Positions 8,886 through 17,716 of a DNA stretch of 64,000 nucleotides are shown in pieces. Source of the DNA: JBBEAM01 sp942491105 (lineage in GTDB: Bacteria; Pseudomonadota; Alphaproteobacteria; Kiloniellales; DSM-21159); the NCBI GenBank assembly GCA_942491105.1, contig CALNZX010000002.1, forward strand, positions 1 to 64,000, written 5' to 3'. The position numbers were made by a program, and so were the translations under genes. The notes beneath the pieces were generated by a model, which was given only the letters and a program-made list of their open reading frames with translations, made no database searches and was not told the DNA's origin. How positions within the stretch are numbered: the stretch's first letter is position 1; each line of letters starts with the position of its first letter.

Positions 8886-10289
8886 CTAACTGTCTTCGCC
8901 GCCCTGGGCTTCGTGTCCGGGTCCCTCGATTTCATCGCGCCGCCAGGACTGCGCAACGCCGATCCCCAGCAGCGTGAAGTAGGTCACCGCGATGGCCGGG
9001 ATCTGCAATCCGAAATCGACCAGGGAATGCGCGCCAACCAAGGCCGTCGCGGCCAACGCGATCGCGGGAAAGACATAGGCATTACGCCGCCGGAAAACGC
9101 CGCGCAGGCACAGCAGGCACGCCCCGGCGACGGCGATCAGCAGCAGCGCCAAACCGGGCAGCCCCGATTCCAGGGCGACTTCCAGATAGGTGTTGTGGAC
9201 CCTTTGAAAGCTGACGTTGAAATCATCGAAGAGGGGCGAGCGGGCCAGCTCGAAGACGCTGGGGAAGCTTCCTGGACCATGCCCGAACCAAGGCCGTTCG
9301 AGGATCTGCTGCACGGCCAACTTCTGGATCGCGATCCGGCTGGCGGTGTTCTCCTCGATATCGACGAAGCGCGCCAGCAGGTGATCGCCGCTGAAAGCGA
9401 CCACGGCCACGCCCAGCGCCAGAACCGGCAAGAGGGCGATGAACCAGAACTTCGCCCGGGTGCCCCGCGCGATGCCGAAACTGGCAAAGAGCGCGATCAC
9501 CCCGATCACCGCGGCCGCCACGCCGCCGCGCGAGCCGGTCAAGACGAGGGCGGAGGCGATGACGACGATCGCCGCGATCAGCAGCCAAAGCGCCGCCCCG
9601 GTATCGTCGATCACCCCGACGAGCGCAGAGCGCAGGCCGCCGACGGCGCGCCGCGCCGCGCCATGTATCCGCTCGACGAACAGCGCCAGAACCAGGATCA
9701 GGCCGAGACCGGCGTAGGTCGCATAGTTGTTGCGGTTGACGAAGGTCGAGGTCACAGAGTCCCGGTAGGCCCAGCGTTCGTACCACAGCACCATGTCGAA
9801 GCCGCCGAGATGCATCGCCAGGCCATAGAGCGCGTAGACAACCATCGCCACCGCGATGGCCGAGAGCATCAGCCGGGCATCGCGGCTGCGCCGCCCAAGA
9901 TGCAAAGCCAGCCAGAACGCGGCGCCGTAGCCCATCACGTTGACCAGCGTCGCCCCGGCGGCCGAGGGGCTGAGCGCCGCGCGCGCCGCCAGCGGTGTCC
10001 GCAGGGCGGCCTCCGCCTCCAGCCATAGCGGATGCGGCGGCCCGAACCCCGGCAGGGTCAGCAACCAGGCCCAGATCAGATAGAGCAGGAAGGGCGCCGC
10101 CAGCCAAAGGCTGCGCCGTGGCGGAATGGAGACCAAGCCGCCGTCGCGCAGCGCCGCGACACTCCAGAGCAGCAGCACAAGCCCCAGGCCCGTGGCCAGG
10201 GCCAAGGCGGGCAGCGGCCGGTTGCTGGCCAAAGGCAGCGGCGCCAGGACGACCAGCGCCGTGAACAGAAACAGGACGATGCGCTGCAT
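8886..10289 (-). CDS. O-antigen ligase / Wzy-type polymerase
   Basis: 467 residues, about ten to twelve hydrophobic helices. It carries the Wzy_C/O-antigen ligase signature: a large periplasmic loop with RPWFGHGPGSFPSVFELA and a histidine in RVHNTYLEVALESGLPGL. It would polymerise undecaprenol-linked repeats or ligate polymer to an acceptor in the inner membrane. It is third in a leftward operon after the protease (11829-12488) and the sugar-phosphate transferase (10314-11735), with a 24-base gap. A second polymerase-like gene lies at 19403-20857, so the two may divide polymerisation and ligation. Confidence 0.85.
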   Translation of the reverse strand: MQRIVLFLFTALVVLAPLPLASNRPLPALALATGLGLVLLLWSVAALRDGGLVSIPPRRSLWLAAPFLLYLIWAWLLTLPGFGPPHPLWLEAEAALRTPLAARAALSPSAAGATLVNVMGYGAAFWLALHLGRRSRDARLMLSAIAVAMVVYALYGLAMHLGGFDMVLWYERWAYRDSVTSTFVNRNNYATYAGLGLILVLALFVERIHGAARRAVGGLRSALVGVIDDTGAALWLLIAAIVVIASALVLTGSRGGVAAAVIGVIALFASFGIARGTRAKFWFIALLPVLALGVAVVAFSGDHLLARFVDIEENTASRIAIQKLAVQQILERPWFGHGPGSFPSVFELARSPLFDDFNVSFQRVHNTYLEVALESGLPGLALLLIAVAGACLLCLRGVFRRRNAYVFPAIALAATALVGAHSLVDFGLQIPAIAVTYFTLLGIGVAQSWRRDEIEGPGHEAQGGEDS

Positions 10290-10313
10290 TACCTGCCGCG
10301 CGCGACCCGTTGG

Positions 10314-11735
10314 CTAGTAGGCATTCTCGTTCACCAGTCCGGTAAAGGGGGTCAGGAAGAGTATCCGCAAATCCAGGGAAACGGACCAGTTATCGATATA
10401 CCAGAGATCGTACTCGACGCGCTTGCGCATCTTTTCGGGAGTTTCCGTGGCGCCTCGCAGGCCGTTGATCTGCGCCCAGCCGGTGATGCCCGGCCGAACC
10501 CGCTGCCGCGCCAGGTATTCTTCGATCAGTTCGGAATAGAGCGTGCCGTGCTCCACGGCATGAGGCCGCGGCCCGACCAGGGACATCTCGCCGCGCAGCA
10601 CGTTGAGCAGCTGAGGAAGTTCGTCGAAGGAGGTTCGCCGCAAAAAGGCGCCGACCCGGGTTACCCGGGGGTCGCCGCGGCGCGCCTGGGGAACCTCGCC
10701 ACGGGGATCGACGCCAGTGTGCATGGTGCGGAACTTCAGCACCTCGAAGCTGTCATTGTTGAAGCCGGCGCGTTTCTGGCGGAACAGCACCGGGCCCCGG
10801 CTATCCAGTTTCACGGCAAGCGCGATCAGCAGCATCAGCGGCAGGAAGACGAGCAGCAGTGCCGAGGACAGCAATTTGTCCTCCAGCGCCTTGATGAAGA
10901 GATCCCGCTCGGACAGCGGGCGGTGCCACACTTCGATCATCGGCACGCCGCCGAAGATCGAAACGTCCCGGACCGGAATATCCAGAGGCGCGGCGGGCGG
11001 ACAGAGGCGCACGGAAATACTCAGACCGCGGACCGAGTCCATAATTTTGGGTATTAGCACGGCGTCGTCCCATGGCACCGCCACGAGTAGTTCATCGATG
11101 CGCTCGCGCCGCAACCGCTCGGCAAGCGCGTCGAGACCGCCCAGAAAGGCAGCCGCCGCCAGGGCCGTGCTCTCCACCTCGGCTTTGCGCTGCGCGAAAT
11201 AGCCCACCAATTCGGCGCCATCCCGCCTGCCTGCAATCTGCTCCGCCAGCCTCTGTGCCAGGGCCCCAGATCCAAAGATCGCCAAGCGCTTGGCGCCATA
11301 CCCGCCTTGGCGCAGCCGCGACAGATGGATCGACGCGGCCACCCGCAGCAGCAGCAGGCAACCTAGCCCCGACAGCGCCCAGAGAACGAACCAGATGCGC
11401 GAATAATGTGCCGTGGTTTTCGTAAGAGCAGCGAGAGCGACCAGAATAAACAGCGTGGCTGACCAGGCCGCCGCCGTCCGCGCCACTTCGCGAATCGGGC
11501 TCCTGAGAATTTCAGCCCGGTAAACGCCCCCGAACTGCATCAGATTGACCGCGAAAAGCGCGCCAAGAAACAGGGCTACGATATAGGAACTCGTTAGATC
11601 GCCTAGGTTTTCACGCAGCGCGTAGCAGATCAGCCCGGTGATCGCGATCACCAGAATGTCGCCAATCCTCAAGAGGGTGGCGAGCAGGCCTTCTGCCTCG
11701 GTCGCATGTTTCACAGCTCGTCGTGCCATGGACAC
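10314..11735 (-). CDS. undecaprenyl-phosphate sugar-1-phosphate transferase (WcaJ/PssY type)
   Basis: 473 residues. Four or five N-terminal membrane helices, a CoA-binding-like central domain (RLAIFGSGALAQRLAEQI), then the polyisoprenyl-phosphate hexose-1-phosphate transferase domain. Diagnostic motifs are FRQKRAGFNNDSFEVLKFRTM, RRTSFDELPQLLNVLRG, EMSLVGPRP and VRPGITGWAQINGLRG. It starts the repeat unit by moving hexose-1-phosphate from a UDP-sugar to undecaprenyl phosphate. A GTG at 11735 and an ATG at 11729 are both possible; AAAGAGA upstream suits the GTG slightly better. It lies 93 bases after the LapG-like gene, probably in the same transcript. Confidence 0.93.
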   Translation of the reverse strand: MSMARRAVKHATEAEGLLATLLRIGDILVIAITGLICYALRENLGDLTSSYIVALFLGALFAVNLMQFGGVYRAEILRSPIREVARTAAAWSATLFILVALAALTKTTAHYSRIWFVLWALSGLGCLLLLRVAASIHLSRLRQGGYGAKRLAIFGSGALAQRLAEQIAGRRDGAELVGYFAQRKAEVESTALAAAAFLGGLDALAERLRRERIDELLVAVPWDDAVLIPKIMDSVRGLSISVRLCPPAAPLDIPVRDVSIFGGVPMIEVWHRPLSERDLFIKALEDKLLSSALLLVFLPLMLLIALAVKLDSRGPVLFRQKRAGFNNDSFEVLKFRTMHTGVDPRGEVPQARRGDPRVTRVGAFLRRTSFDELPQLLNVLRGEMSLVGPRPHAVEHGTLYSELIEEYLARQRVRPGITGWAQINGLRGATETPEKMRKRVEYDLWYIDNWSVSLDLRILFLTPFTGLVNENAY

Positions 11736-11828
11736 AAATTATCTCTTTGTGAGGATCAGGCACAGGTCGAATGCGCGTGTCTTGATGAAAAGGCGGCGCT
11801 TTTCTCGCGTTCAGCCCGCAGGGCACAC

Positions 11829-12488
11829 TTAATTGGTGTGGCGCCACCAGGTTGTTTCGTTGAGCGAGTAGATCGGACGATAGTGCCGGATCGACTGCGC
11901 CCGGACAACGGAGCGGGCTTGATTATCCAGAATATAAGCCTGGCCGTCCATATAGACGACCAGCACCGCGTGCAGCGCGTTCAGATTGGTATCGCGCAGC
12001 ACCACGATGCGCATGTCCTCGTTGGCGAAACCGAGGGTGCGCAGGGAGATGAACTTGGCGATCGCGTAGTCTTCGCAATCCCCATTCTTGGCGAAGAACT
12101 GAAAGGGAGTCGCCCAGTAGTCCGGCACGCCCCAATTGCGCGGGTCGACGATGTAGCGCCGGCGATTCATTTCCGAATTCACCGCCTCGATTTGCGAAAT
12201 CGCATCCTGACCGGCGATACCAGTCAGAAAGGATTGCCATTCCTCAAGATTGCAGCCGGCGTAGTTGCCGCCACCGCAGTTGCGCGGCGCCTCGATTTGT
12301 TCCGCGTAGCGCGACAGCGTCCCCAGCCACTGCGGAAACAGGCGCATATCCGTGCGCGCGCTTTCCTGACTGCCGAACAGCGAAGGGAAGCTTCCGGTCG
12401 CGGCGCTGGCCTTGCCGCCGTACAGGCAGAGAGCCAGCGCGACCAGCAGGGACAACAGAAGGGCGAGTATGTGGCGTTGTAGCGTCAT
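11829..12488 (-). CDS. LapG-like periplasmic cysteine protease (BTLCP / peptidase C93)
   Basis: 219 residues. A signal peptide (ILALLLSLLVALALCLYGG) ends near ASA at 27-29. The bacterial transglutaminase-like cysteine proteinase core is intact: NGDCEDYA with Cys138, LHAVLVVY with His173, and ILDNQ with Asp188. Asp137 and Glu139 flank the cysteine as the calcium-binding residues do in Pseudomonas LapG, whose triad I recall at nearly the same numbers. LapG cuts the N-terminal retention module of a type I-secreted adhesin, releasing cells from biofilm. Here the gene leads a polysaccharide operon, with a secretion transporter 10 kb away and a degenerate HD-GYP receptor gene divergent. The adhesin itself is not in this window. 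Confidence 0.88.
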   Translation of the reverse strand: MTLQRHILALLLSLLVALALCLYGGKASAATGSFPSLFGSQESARTDMRLFPQWLGTLSRYAEQIEAPRNCGGGNYAGCNLEEWQSFLTGIAGQDAISQIEAVNSEMNRRRYIVDPRNWGVPDYWATPFQFFAKNGDCEDYAIAKFISLRTLGFANEDMRIVVLRDTNLNALHAVLVVYMDGQAYILDNQARSVVRAQSIRHYRPIYSLNETTWWRHTN

Positions 12489-12579
12489 GGCCTGCTCTCT
12501 CGCGTGGCGAGAACCTGTGGAGACGATTGCCCGGCAATCCGGGCGGCACGATCTTGGCGTGCATTTTGATAGCTGAGGC

Positions 12580-12594
12580 TTAACCGTCCCTTAA
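12580..12594. promoter_or_regulatory. CtrA-like binding site TTAA-N7-TTAA
   Basis: TTAACCGTCCCTTAA in the 158-base region between the divergent protease and HD-GYP-like genes fits the alphaproteobacterial CtrA half-site pair with exactly seven bases between. The canonical fifth base after the second TTAA (C) is G here. It lies 67 bases before the HD-GYP start and 92 bases before the protease start, so it could act on both genes. It is a short motif and could be chance. Confidence 0.4.
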
Positions 12595-12646
12595 GACGCA
12601 TGAGGGAAACTGCGGTTATGGTTAACAAAGCATCAGGTATTGAACT

Positions 12647-14746
12647 GTGACCACTGCCGAGACCTCCGAAAATCAACCCCGAGTTGAGAATTACTCCCGC
12701 TTCGACTGGCGATTCATCCTGATGCTTACGGTTCTGGCCGCGGCCGGCGCACTCAGCGTCGCCCTGATTCTCGGCTTCGCCGCCGACGAACGCGACCAGG
12801 ACCTGCGGCGCTGGCAGGACAAGCTGGCGCTGATCGCCGATAGCCGCGCCCAGGCGATCGAGAACTGGCTTGCGCAGCAGCGCGAGGAAATCGGCGGTCT
12901 GGCGCAGAATACCTCGGTGCAGCTTTTCCTGACCGATTTGCAGTTCTCGGGCGGCAATCTCTCCCAGGTGCCCGATGCCGATGGACAGCTCGACTATATC
13001 GGCAACCTGTTTCTGGTCGCCGGAGCGCGCAGCGGCTTTCTCTCGGAGCCGGACGGCCCTTCCGTAAACGCCAATGTGCAGTACAGCGCCGCGGCGGGGC
13101 TGGCGCTGCTCGATCCCACGGGTGAGGTGCTATTGGCGACCCCGGGATTCCAGCCGCCGATGTTGCCCGAAGCCGCGTTCAAAACCGCCGGGCCGGTTCT
13201 TGCCCCCCTGCGTCTGGACGAAGACGGGCGCGCGCTGCTGCTCGCCAGCGCGCAGATCCCTTCCCTGCAAGGCAGCCAGGCGTCCGGCGATCAGGTCGGC
13301 TTCGTGGTCGGCAGCAAACCGGCCCTCGTGGCGCTACGCGGCCTGCTCCGCCAGCCCGGTTTGTCCGGCGAGGGCCTGGATATTCAACTGTTGCAGCAGG
13401 AAGGCGCCGGCCTGCGCTTCGTCTTGCCGACGACCACCTCCGAAGCGCCGCTGTCCCGCAGCCTGGCCTTGGACACGCCGGAGGCTGCTGCGGCTTTCGC
13501 CTATCTGCAACCGCGCGGTTTCGCCGAGCGCCGCAACCGCGAAAACGCCACGGTCCTGGTCACCGGCCGCAGAATTGAAGGCCTGCCCTGGACGGTGATG
13601 GTCGCGGTCGACCGGGCGGAGGCCCTTGGGCCCGGAGAGGCGCGGACGCGGGTGCTGTTGATCTCGCTGTTTCTCGGCCTGGCCTTTATCGCCGCCCTGA
13701 TCGCCTTCGTCTGGCGGCACGGCGCTTCGCGCCGCGCCCGGGCCGCTGCGCAGCGGTATCGCGAAACCGCGGAGGCCCTGGCCGAGCAGCAAGCCCTGCT
13801 GCGTCTGGTGACCGACAACCAGCCGACCTCGATCTTCACCCTGGATGCGCAGGATCGCTATCACTTCGCCAACCGCAAGGCGGCGGAAGATGTCGGGCTC
13901 GCGGAAGCGGACCTGCTCGGCAAGCGGTTGGATGCCGTGCTCGGCCCCGCGGCCGCCGCCGACTACGCCGAGGCGAACGAATCGGCGCGGCGCAAGAAGC
14001 AACCCATCGCCCGCACCCTGGAGTGGGACGACGACAAGGGCTCGCGCAGCAAGATCGTTTCACACATCCCCGTGCCCAAGGGGGATACGACGGAGATGCT
14101 GATCGTCGAGTACGACATCAGCGAAGCCGTCCGCCAGCGCCGCCAGCAGGAGCGCACGCTGAACGACCTGGTGATGACACTGATCGGCGTGGTCGATCGC
14201 CGCGACCCCTACGCCGCCAATCATTCCCGGCGGGTCGCCCAGCTCGCGGAACTGCTCTCCGCCGAGATGAACCTCGGAGAGGTCGAGATCGAGTCGGCGC
14301 GCATCGCGGGCAGCCTGATGAATCTCGGCAAGATTCTGATCCCCGAGGAGCTGCTGACCAAGGAAGGCAGCTTGAGCGAACAGGAGCTGGCGGCGATCAG
14401 AGGCGCCCAGCAGATGAGCGCCGAACTGCTCGAAGGGGTCGGATTCCGCGGCCAGGTGGCCGAAACCCTCCGGCAGGCGCAGGAGCATTTCGACGGCACC
14501 GGCAGCCCCCGTGGCCTGAGCGGGGATGAAATCCTGCCCACCGCGCGCATCCTCTCGGTGGCCAATGCCTTCGTCGGCATGGTCAGTCCGCGCAGCTGGC
14601 GCAGCAACCTGACCGTCGACACCGCGATCGAGGAGCTGCTGCGCCAAAGCGGCAAGCACTTCGATCAGCGGGTCATAGCGGCCTTGCTTAACTACCTGGA
14701 AAACAAGGGCGGACGAGAGGTCTGGGACGCCAGGGAGGGCGCGTGA
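12647..14746 (+). CDS. membrane sensor with PAS and catalytically degenerate HD-GYP domain
   Basis: 699 residues, GTG start. Helix 1 at about 26-48, a roughly 285-residue periplasmic sensor region (Cache-like by layout), helix 2 at about 335-357, a PAS domain (about 380-500), then an HD-GYP fold (about 510-690). The HD-GYP frame is easy to recognise, but the metal and catalytic residues are gone. The HD pair is Met558-Asn559, the next His position is in GAQQ (586-589), HHE is AQE (611-613), GYP is GSP (619-621), and the later Asp is Asn640. Only the first His (526) and the GTG/P scaffold remain. It should not hydrolyse c-di-GMP, though it may still bind it and signal. It is divergent from a LapG-like protease, which recalls LapD, another degenerate c-di-GMP receptor. 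Confidence 0.85.
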   Translation: MTTAETSENQPRVENYSRFDWRFILMLTVLAAAGALSVALILGFAADERDQDLRRWQDKLALIADSRAQAIENWLAQQREEIGGLAQNTSVQLFLTDLQFSGGNLSQVPDADGQLDYIGNLFLVAGARSGFLSEPDGPSVNANVQYSAAAGLALLDPTGEVLLATPGFQPPMLPEAAFKTAGPVLAPLRLDEDGRALLLASAQIPSLQGSQASGDQVGFVVGSKPALVALRGLLRQPGLSGEGLDIQLLQQEGAGLRFVLPTTTSEAPLSRSLALDTPEAAAAFAYLQPRGFAERRNRENATVLVTGRRIEGLPWTVMVAVDRAEALGPGEARTRVLLISLFLGLAFIAALIAFVWRHGASRRARAAAQRYRETAEALAEQQALLRLVTDNQPTSIFTLDAQDRYHFANRKAAEDVGLAEADLLGKRLDAVLGPAAAADYAEANESARRKKQPIARTLEWDDDKGSRSKIVSHIPVPKGDTTEMLIVEYDISEAVRQRRQQERTLNDLVMTLIGVVDRRDPYAANHSRRVAQLAELLSAEMNLGEVEIESARIAGSLMNLGKILIPEELLTKEGSLSEQELAAIRGAQQMSAELLEGVGFRGQVAETLRQAQEHFDGTGSPRGLSGDEILPTARILSVANAFVGMVSPRSWRSNLTVDTAIEELLRQSGKHFDQRVIAALLNYLENKGGREVWDAREGA

Positions 14747-14849
14747 TCCGAGCTTCCCTGAAGCCGGATCCCGCAGCGGGTTTGACAATGCTGGCCGCCT
14801 CGCGCGCAATGCGCTCTTTCTAGGGCGTCACAGCGGTATCAGCCTCGGC

Positions 14850-15617
14850 ATGCTTGAGATGTTCAAATTCGGCAGATCGAAAGAGACGGCGGCGCCATCC
14901 GGGCGGGTACCGGAGAATAGCCGCGTCTATGCGATCGGCGACATCCACGGCGAGGCCGAGATGCTGCAGGCTCTGCATGCGCTGATCCAGCGCGATGCCG
15001 CGGACTCCAGCGCCCAGCGCAAGGTGATCGTCTATCTTGGCGACTATGTCGACCGGGGCGCGGACTCCCGGCGCGTGATCGATCTGCTGCTCAACGAGCC
15101 GCTGAGCGGCTTCGAAACCATACATCTCAAGGGCAACCACGAAGCCGCGTTCGCGGGCTTCATGGAGACGCCGGAGAATTATCTCTCCTGGCTGTCCTAT
15201 GGCGGCGTTTCAACCTGCGCAAGCTATGGCGTGGATACCGCCGCGCCGCCCGACGGCGCGGACATGCTGAACTGGATGCGGGAGCAGCTGCGCGAGAAGG
15301 TGCCGCAGGCACACAAGGATTTCCTGGCACGCTTGTCCCTCGCCCATCAGGAGGGCGATTATTTCTTCGCGCACGCCGGTATCAAGCCCGGCGTGGCGGT
15401 GGAGGAGCAGGAAGCCAAGGACCTGCTGTGGATTCGCGAGGCTTTTTTGAATTCCGACCTGGATCACGGCAAGATCGTGGTCCACGGCCACACCCCGGAA
15501 TGGTCGCCGGTCAAGCGGCCCAACCGCATCGGCATCGACACCGGTGCCTGCTATGGGGGCAGCCTCACCGCGCTGGTACTCGATGGCGATAGCCAGTCCT
15601 TCCTCCAAGTCTCTTAG
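14850..15617 (+). CDS. PPP-family metallophosphoesterase (serine/threonine phosphatase-like)
   Basis: 255 residues with the PPP motif series: GDIHGEAE, GDYVDRGADS, GNHEAAF, HAGIKPG and VVHGHTPE, which bind two metal ions. Similar phosphatases sit in many alphaproteobacterial polysaccharide loci. They may act on phosphoproteins or on nucleotide or diadenosine substrates. An opposing role to the tyrosine kinase is only a guess. An ATG at 14859 is an alternative start. The next gene starts inside its 3' end. Confidence 0.85.
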   Translation: MLEMFKFGRSKETAAPSGRVPENSRVYAIGDIHGEAEMLQALHALIQRDAADSSAQRKVIVYLGDYVDRGADSRRVIDLLLNEPLSGFETIHLKGNHEAAFAGFMETPENYLSWLSYGGVSTCASYGVDTAAPPDGADMLNWMREQLREKVPQAHKDFLARLSLAHQEGDYFFAHAGIKPGVAVEEQEAKDLLWIREAFLNSDLDHGKIVVHGHTPEWSPVKRPNRIGIDTGACYGGSLTALVLDGDSQSFLQVS

Positions 15618-16623
15618 CTGCTGGCGGCTGATCGCCGATCCGCGGCGCCCGCTCGACGAAGCGGCGCTGCAGGACCTGCCGGCGTGGAGCGCCCGGCTTT
15701 GCGAGTTCATCGGCCCCGCCTTGGCGGCCGAGCTGACGGCGCCGGCCGCCAGCGCCCTCGGCGCCCCTCCGGTCGACCCGGTGGCGGCCGAAAGCAGCCG
15801 CAAGCTCAACCGCTATACCCGCGCCGCCCAGGAAGCCTGCCTGGCGGAGATCGCCCGCGCCGGCTTCGACTGCGTGGCAATCAAGGGATACGCCCTGGCG
15901 CGTCAGATCTACAGCGACCCGGATCTGCGCACGACCGGCGACCTGGACCTGGTGGTGCGCCTGCAGGACCGCGCGCCCCTGCTGGAGCTGCTCGACGCCG
16001 CCGGCTACGTCTTCCGGCCGGAGCCCGCGAAACCCTGGGGCTTCATCGCCGACGCCAGCTACGCGCCCTACGTTTCCCGGGACGGCGGCGTCAACCTCGA
16101 CATCCACATACAGCCCGACAGCTACCCGCTGCATCTCGGTCTCGACTGCGACGCGCTGTTCGCCGCCGCGCGCCGGGACAAATCCTGCCTGCTGCCGGAC
16201 CCCAGCCACAGCTTTCTGCTGCTCGCCAGCAATGCGGCGAAGGATAAGTTCGCACCGCTGGCGATGAAAAAATTCGTCGACGCCCTGGTCATGCTGCGCC
16301 AGGACCCCGATCTGGATTGGCAGGAAATCTTCGAGCGGGCCGCCCGCGCGCGCATGACCAGACCGCTGCGGGTCTTTTTGCGGCTGCTGTCCTGCCTGGG
16401 CGCGGAGCTGCCCGGCGCACCGGCCGACAGCGCCGGCTGGAGCGGGGAATTCGCCCGTACGCTGCGGCCTCTTGCGGAACTCGACAGCGGCGCCGAACTG
16501 GGTGTCGCGGGCTTGATCCGCAGGGAACTGCTGCTGTCCGCCGAGCCCCGGGTCGCCGCCCGCAATCTCTGGCTACGCACGCGCGGACTGCTGCACCCGC
16601 GCAGCGCCCTGCCCCCGCGATAG
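15583..16623 (+). CDS. nucleotidyltransferase-family protein (NTP_transf_5 type)
   Basis: 346 residues from ATG 15583, overlapping the phosphatase by 35 bases. The family core is visible: AIKGYALARQIYSDPDLRTTGDLDLVVRL, with the GDLDLVV acidic motif of the polymerase-beta-like nucleotidyltransferase fold, and VNLDIHIQPDSYPLH. Members recur in capsule and exosortase-linked polysaccharide loci; their substrate is unknown. An open frame extends further upstream but would sit deeper in the phosphatase gene, so I chose 15583. Coupled expression with the phosphatase is likely. Confidence 0.7.
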   Translation: MAIASPSSKSLSCWRLIADPRRPLDEAALQDLPAWSARLCEFIGPALAAELTAPAASALGAPPVDPVAAESSRKLNRYTRAAQEACLAEIARAGFDCVAIKGYALARQIYSDPDLRTTGDLDLVVRLQDRAPLLELLDAAGYVFRPEPAKPWGFIADASYAPYVSRDGGVNLDIHIQPDSYPLHLGLDCDALFAAARRDKSCLLPDPSHSFLLLASNAAKDKFAPLAMKKFVDALVMLRQDPDLDWQEIFERAARARMTRPLRVFLRLLSCLGAELPGAPADSAGWSGEFARTLRPLAELDSGAELGVAGLIRRELLLSAEPRVAARNLWLRTRGLLHPRSALPPR

Positions 16624-16639
16624 CTCCCAATCGCGCCGT

Positions 16640-17617
16640 CTAAGCCCTGCTTTTCGCCCAGGCCCAGGCACTGGCGATAATGCTATCGAGTTCCGAGCGC
16701 TCCGGCCGCCAGCCGAGAATCTCGCGCGCCGCGCTGGAATCGCTGACCAGTTCGTCGGGATCCCCGGGGCGGCGCGGCCGCTCGACCAGGGGAAGCCGCG
16801 TGCCGGTAATCCGGCGCAGGGCCTCGATCACCTGCAGGACGCTGAAACCGGCGTCGCTGCCGAGATTGAGCGCGATGCCGTGTCCGCCGCGCTGTAGGTA
16901 CGCGAGCGCCTGGATATGGGCGGCGGCGATATCCTCGACATGAACGTAGTCGCGGATACAACTGCCATCGGGCGTACGGTAGTCGGTGCCGTAGAGTTCC
17001 AGCGAGTCGCGCCGCCCCAGCGCAACCTCCAGCGCGCGCGGGATCAGATGCGTTTCGCCCACCCTCTGCTCGCCCAGTTCCCCCTGCGAATCGGCGCCGG
17101 CGGCGTTGAAATAGCGCAGCGCGACCGAGGAGATGCCGTGGCTGCGCTCGAAATCGAACAGAATTCGCTCGGCCATCAGCTTGCTGTTGCCGTAGGGATT
17201 GATCGGATGCAGCGGGTGACCCTCGGGAATCGGAGTTTTCTGCGGCGCGCCGTACACCGAGGCGGTGCTGGAGAAGACGATATGCGGCACCTCCGCACGG
17301 CGCATGGCGCCCAGCAGGTTCAGCGTGCCTTGCAGGTTGACCCGGTAATAGAGCCCGGGATCGCGCATCGATTCCGATACCGCCGAAAGCGCCGCGAGAT
17401 GCATCACCGCGGCGGGCCTCTGCGCCGCGAACACACGATCCAGCGAAGCTTCGTCGAGCAGGTCGCCCTCATGGAAGGCGCCCCATTTGAGCGCCCAGGC
17501 ATTGCCGGTCGAAAGATTGTCGAAAACCACGGGTTCCCAGCCTTCGGCGGCCAGTCGCTTGCTCAGGTGACTTCCGATGTAGCCGGCGCCGCCGGTGATC
17601 AAGACCTTGCGATTCAT
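16640..17617 (-). CDS. galE: UDP-glucose 4-epimerase
   Basis: 325 residues, an extended short-chain dehydrogenase. NAD-binding TGGAGYIGSHL, FSSTASVYG with the catalytic Ser/Thr, NPYGNSKLMAE with the Tyr-x3-Lys pair, and ALRYFNAAGAD, GSCIRDYVHVEDIA typical of GalE. It interconverts UDP-glucose and UDP-galactose, supplying galactose for the polymer. It converges on the nucleotidyltransferase gene and is divergent from the UDP-xylose synthase gene. Confidence 0.93.
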   Translation of the reverse strand: MNRKVLITGGAGYIGSHLSKRLAAEGWEPVVFDNLSTGNAWALKWGAFHEGDLLDEASLDRVFAAQRPAAVMHLAALSAVSESMRDPGLYYRVNLQGTLNLLGAMRRAEVPHIVFSSTASVYGAPQKTPIPEGHPLHPINPYGNSKLMAERILFDFERSHGISSVALRYFNAAGADSQGELGEQRVGETHLIPRALEVALGRRDSLELYGTDYRTPDGSCIRDYVHVEDIAAAHIQALAYLQRGGHGIALNLGSDAGFSVLQVIEALRRITGTRLPLVERPRRPGDPDELVSDSSAAREILGWRPERSELDSIIASAWAWAKSRA

Positions 17618-17716
17618 GCGCTTGAGACTAGCCTAGCGCCGCCGCGCTGGCATAGACTTCCTGTTGCGCTGGTTACGCGAATAACTCCTTTCCTTCATAG
17701 CGGTCGGATCAAGTAC

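Noticed and set aside
16916..17716. Upstream extension of the UDP-xylose synthase frame
   Set aside because: It runs antisense through galE and carries no similarity; the Rossmann start MMLRKRILVTGG fixes the true start at 17717.
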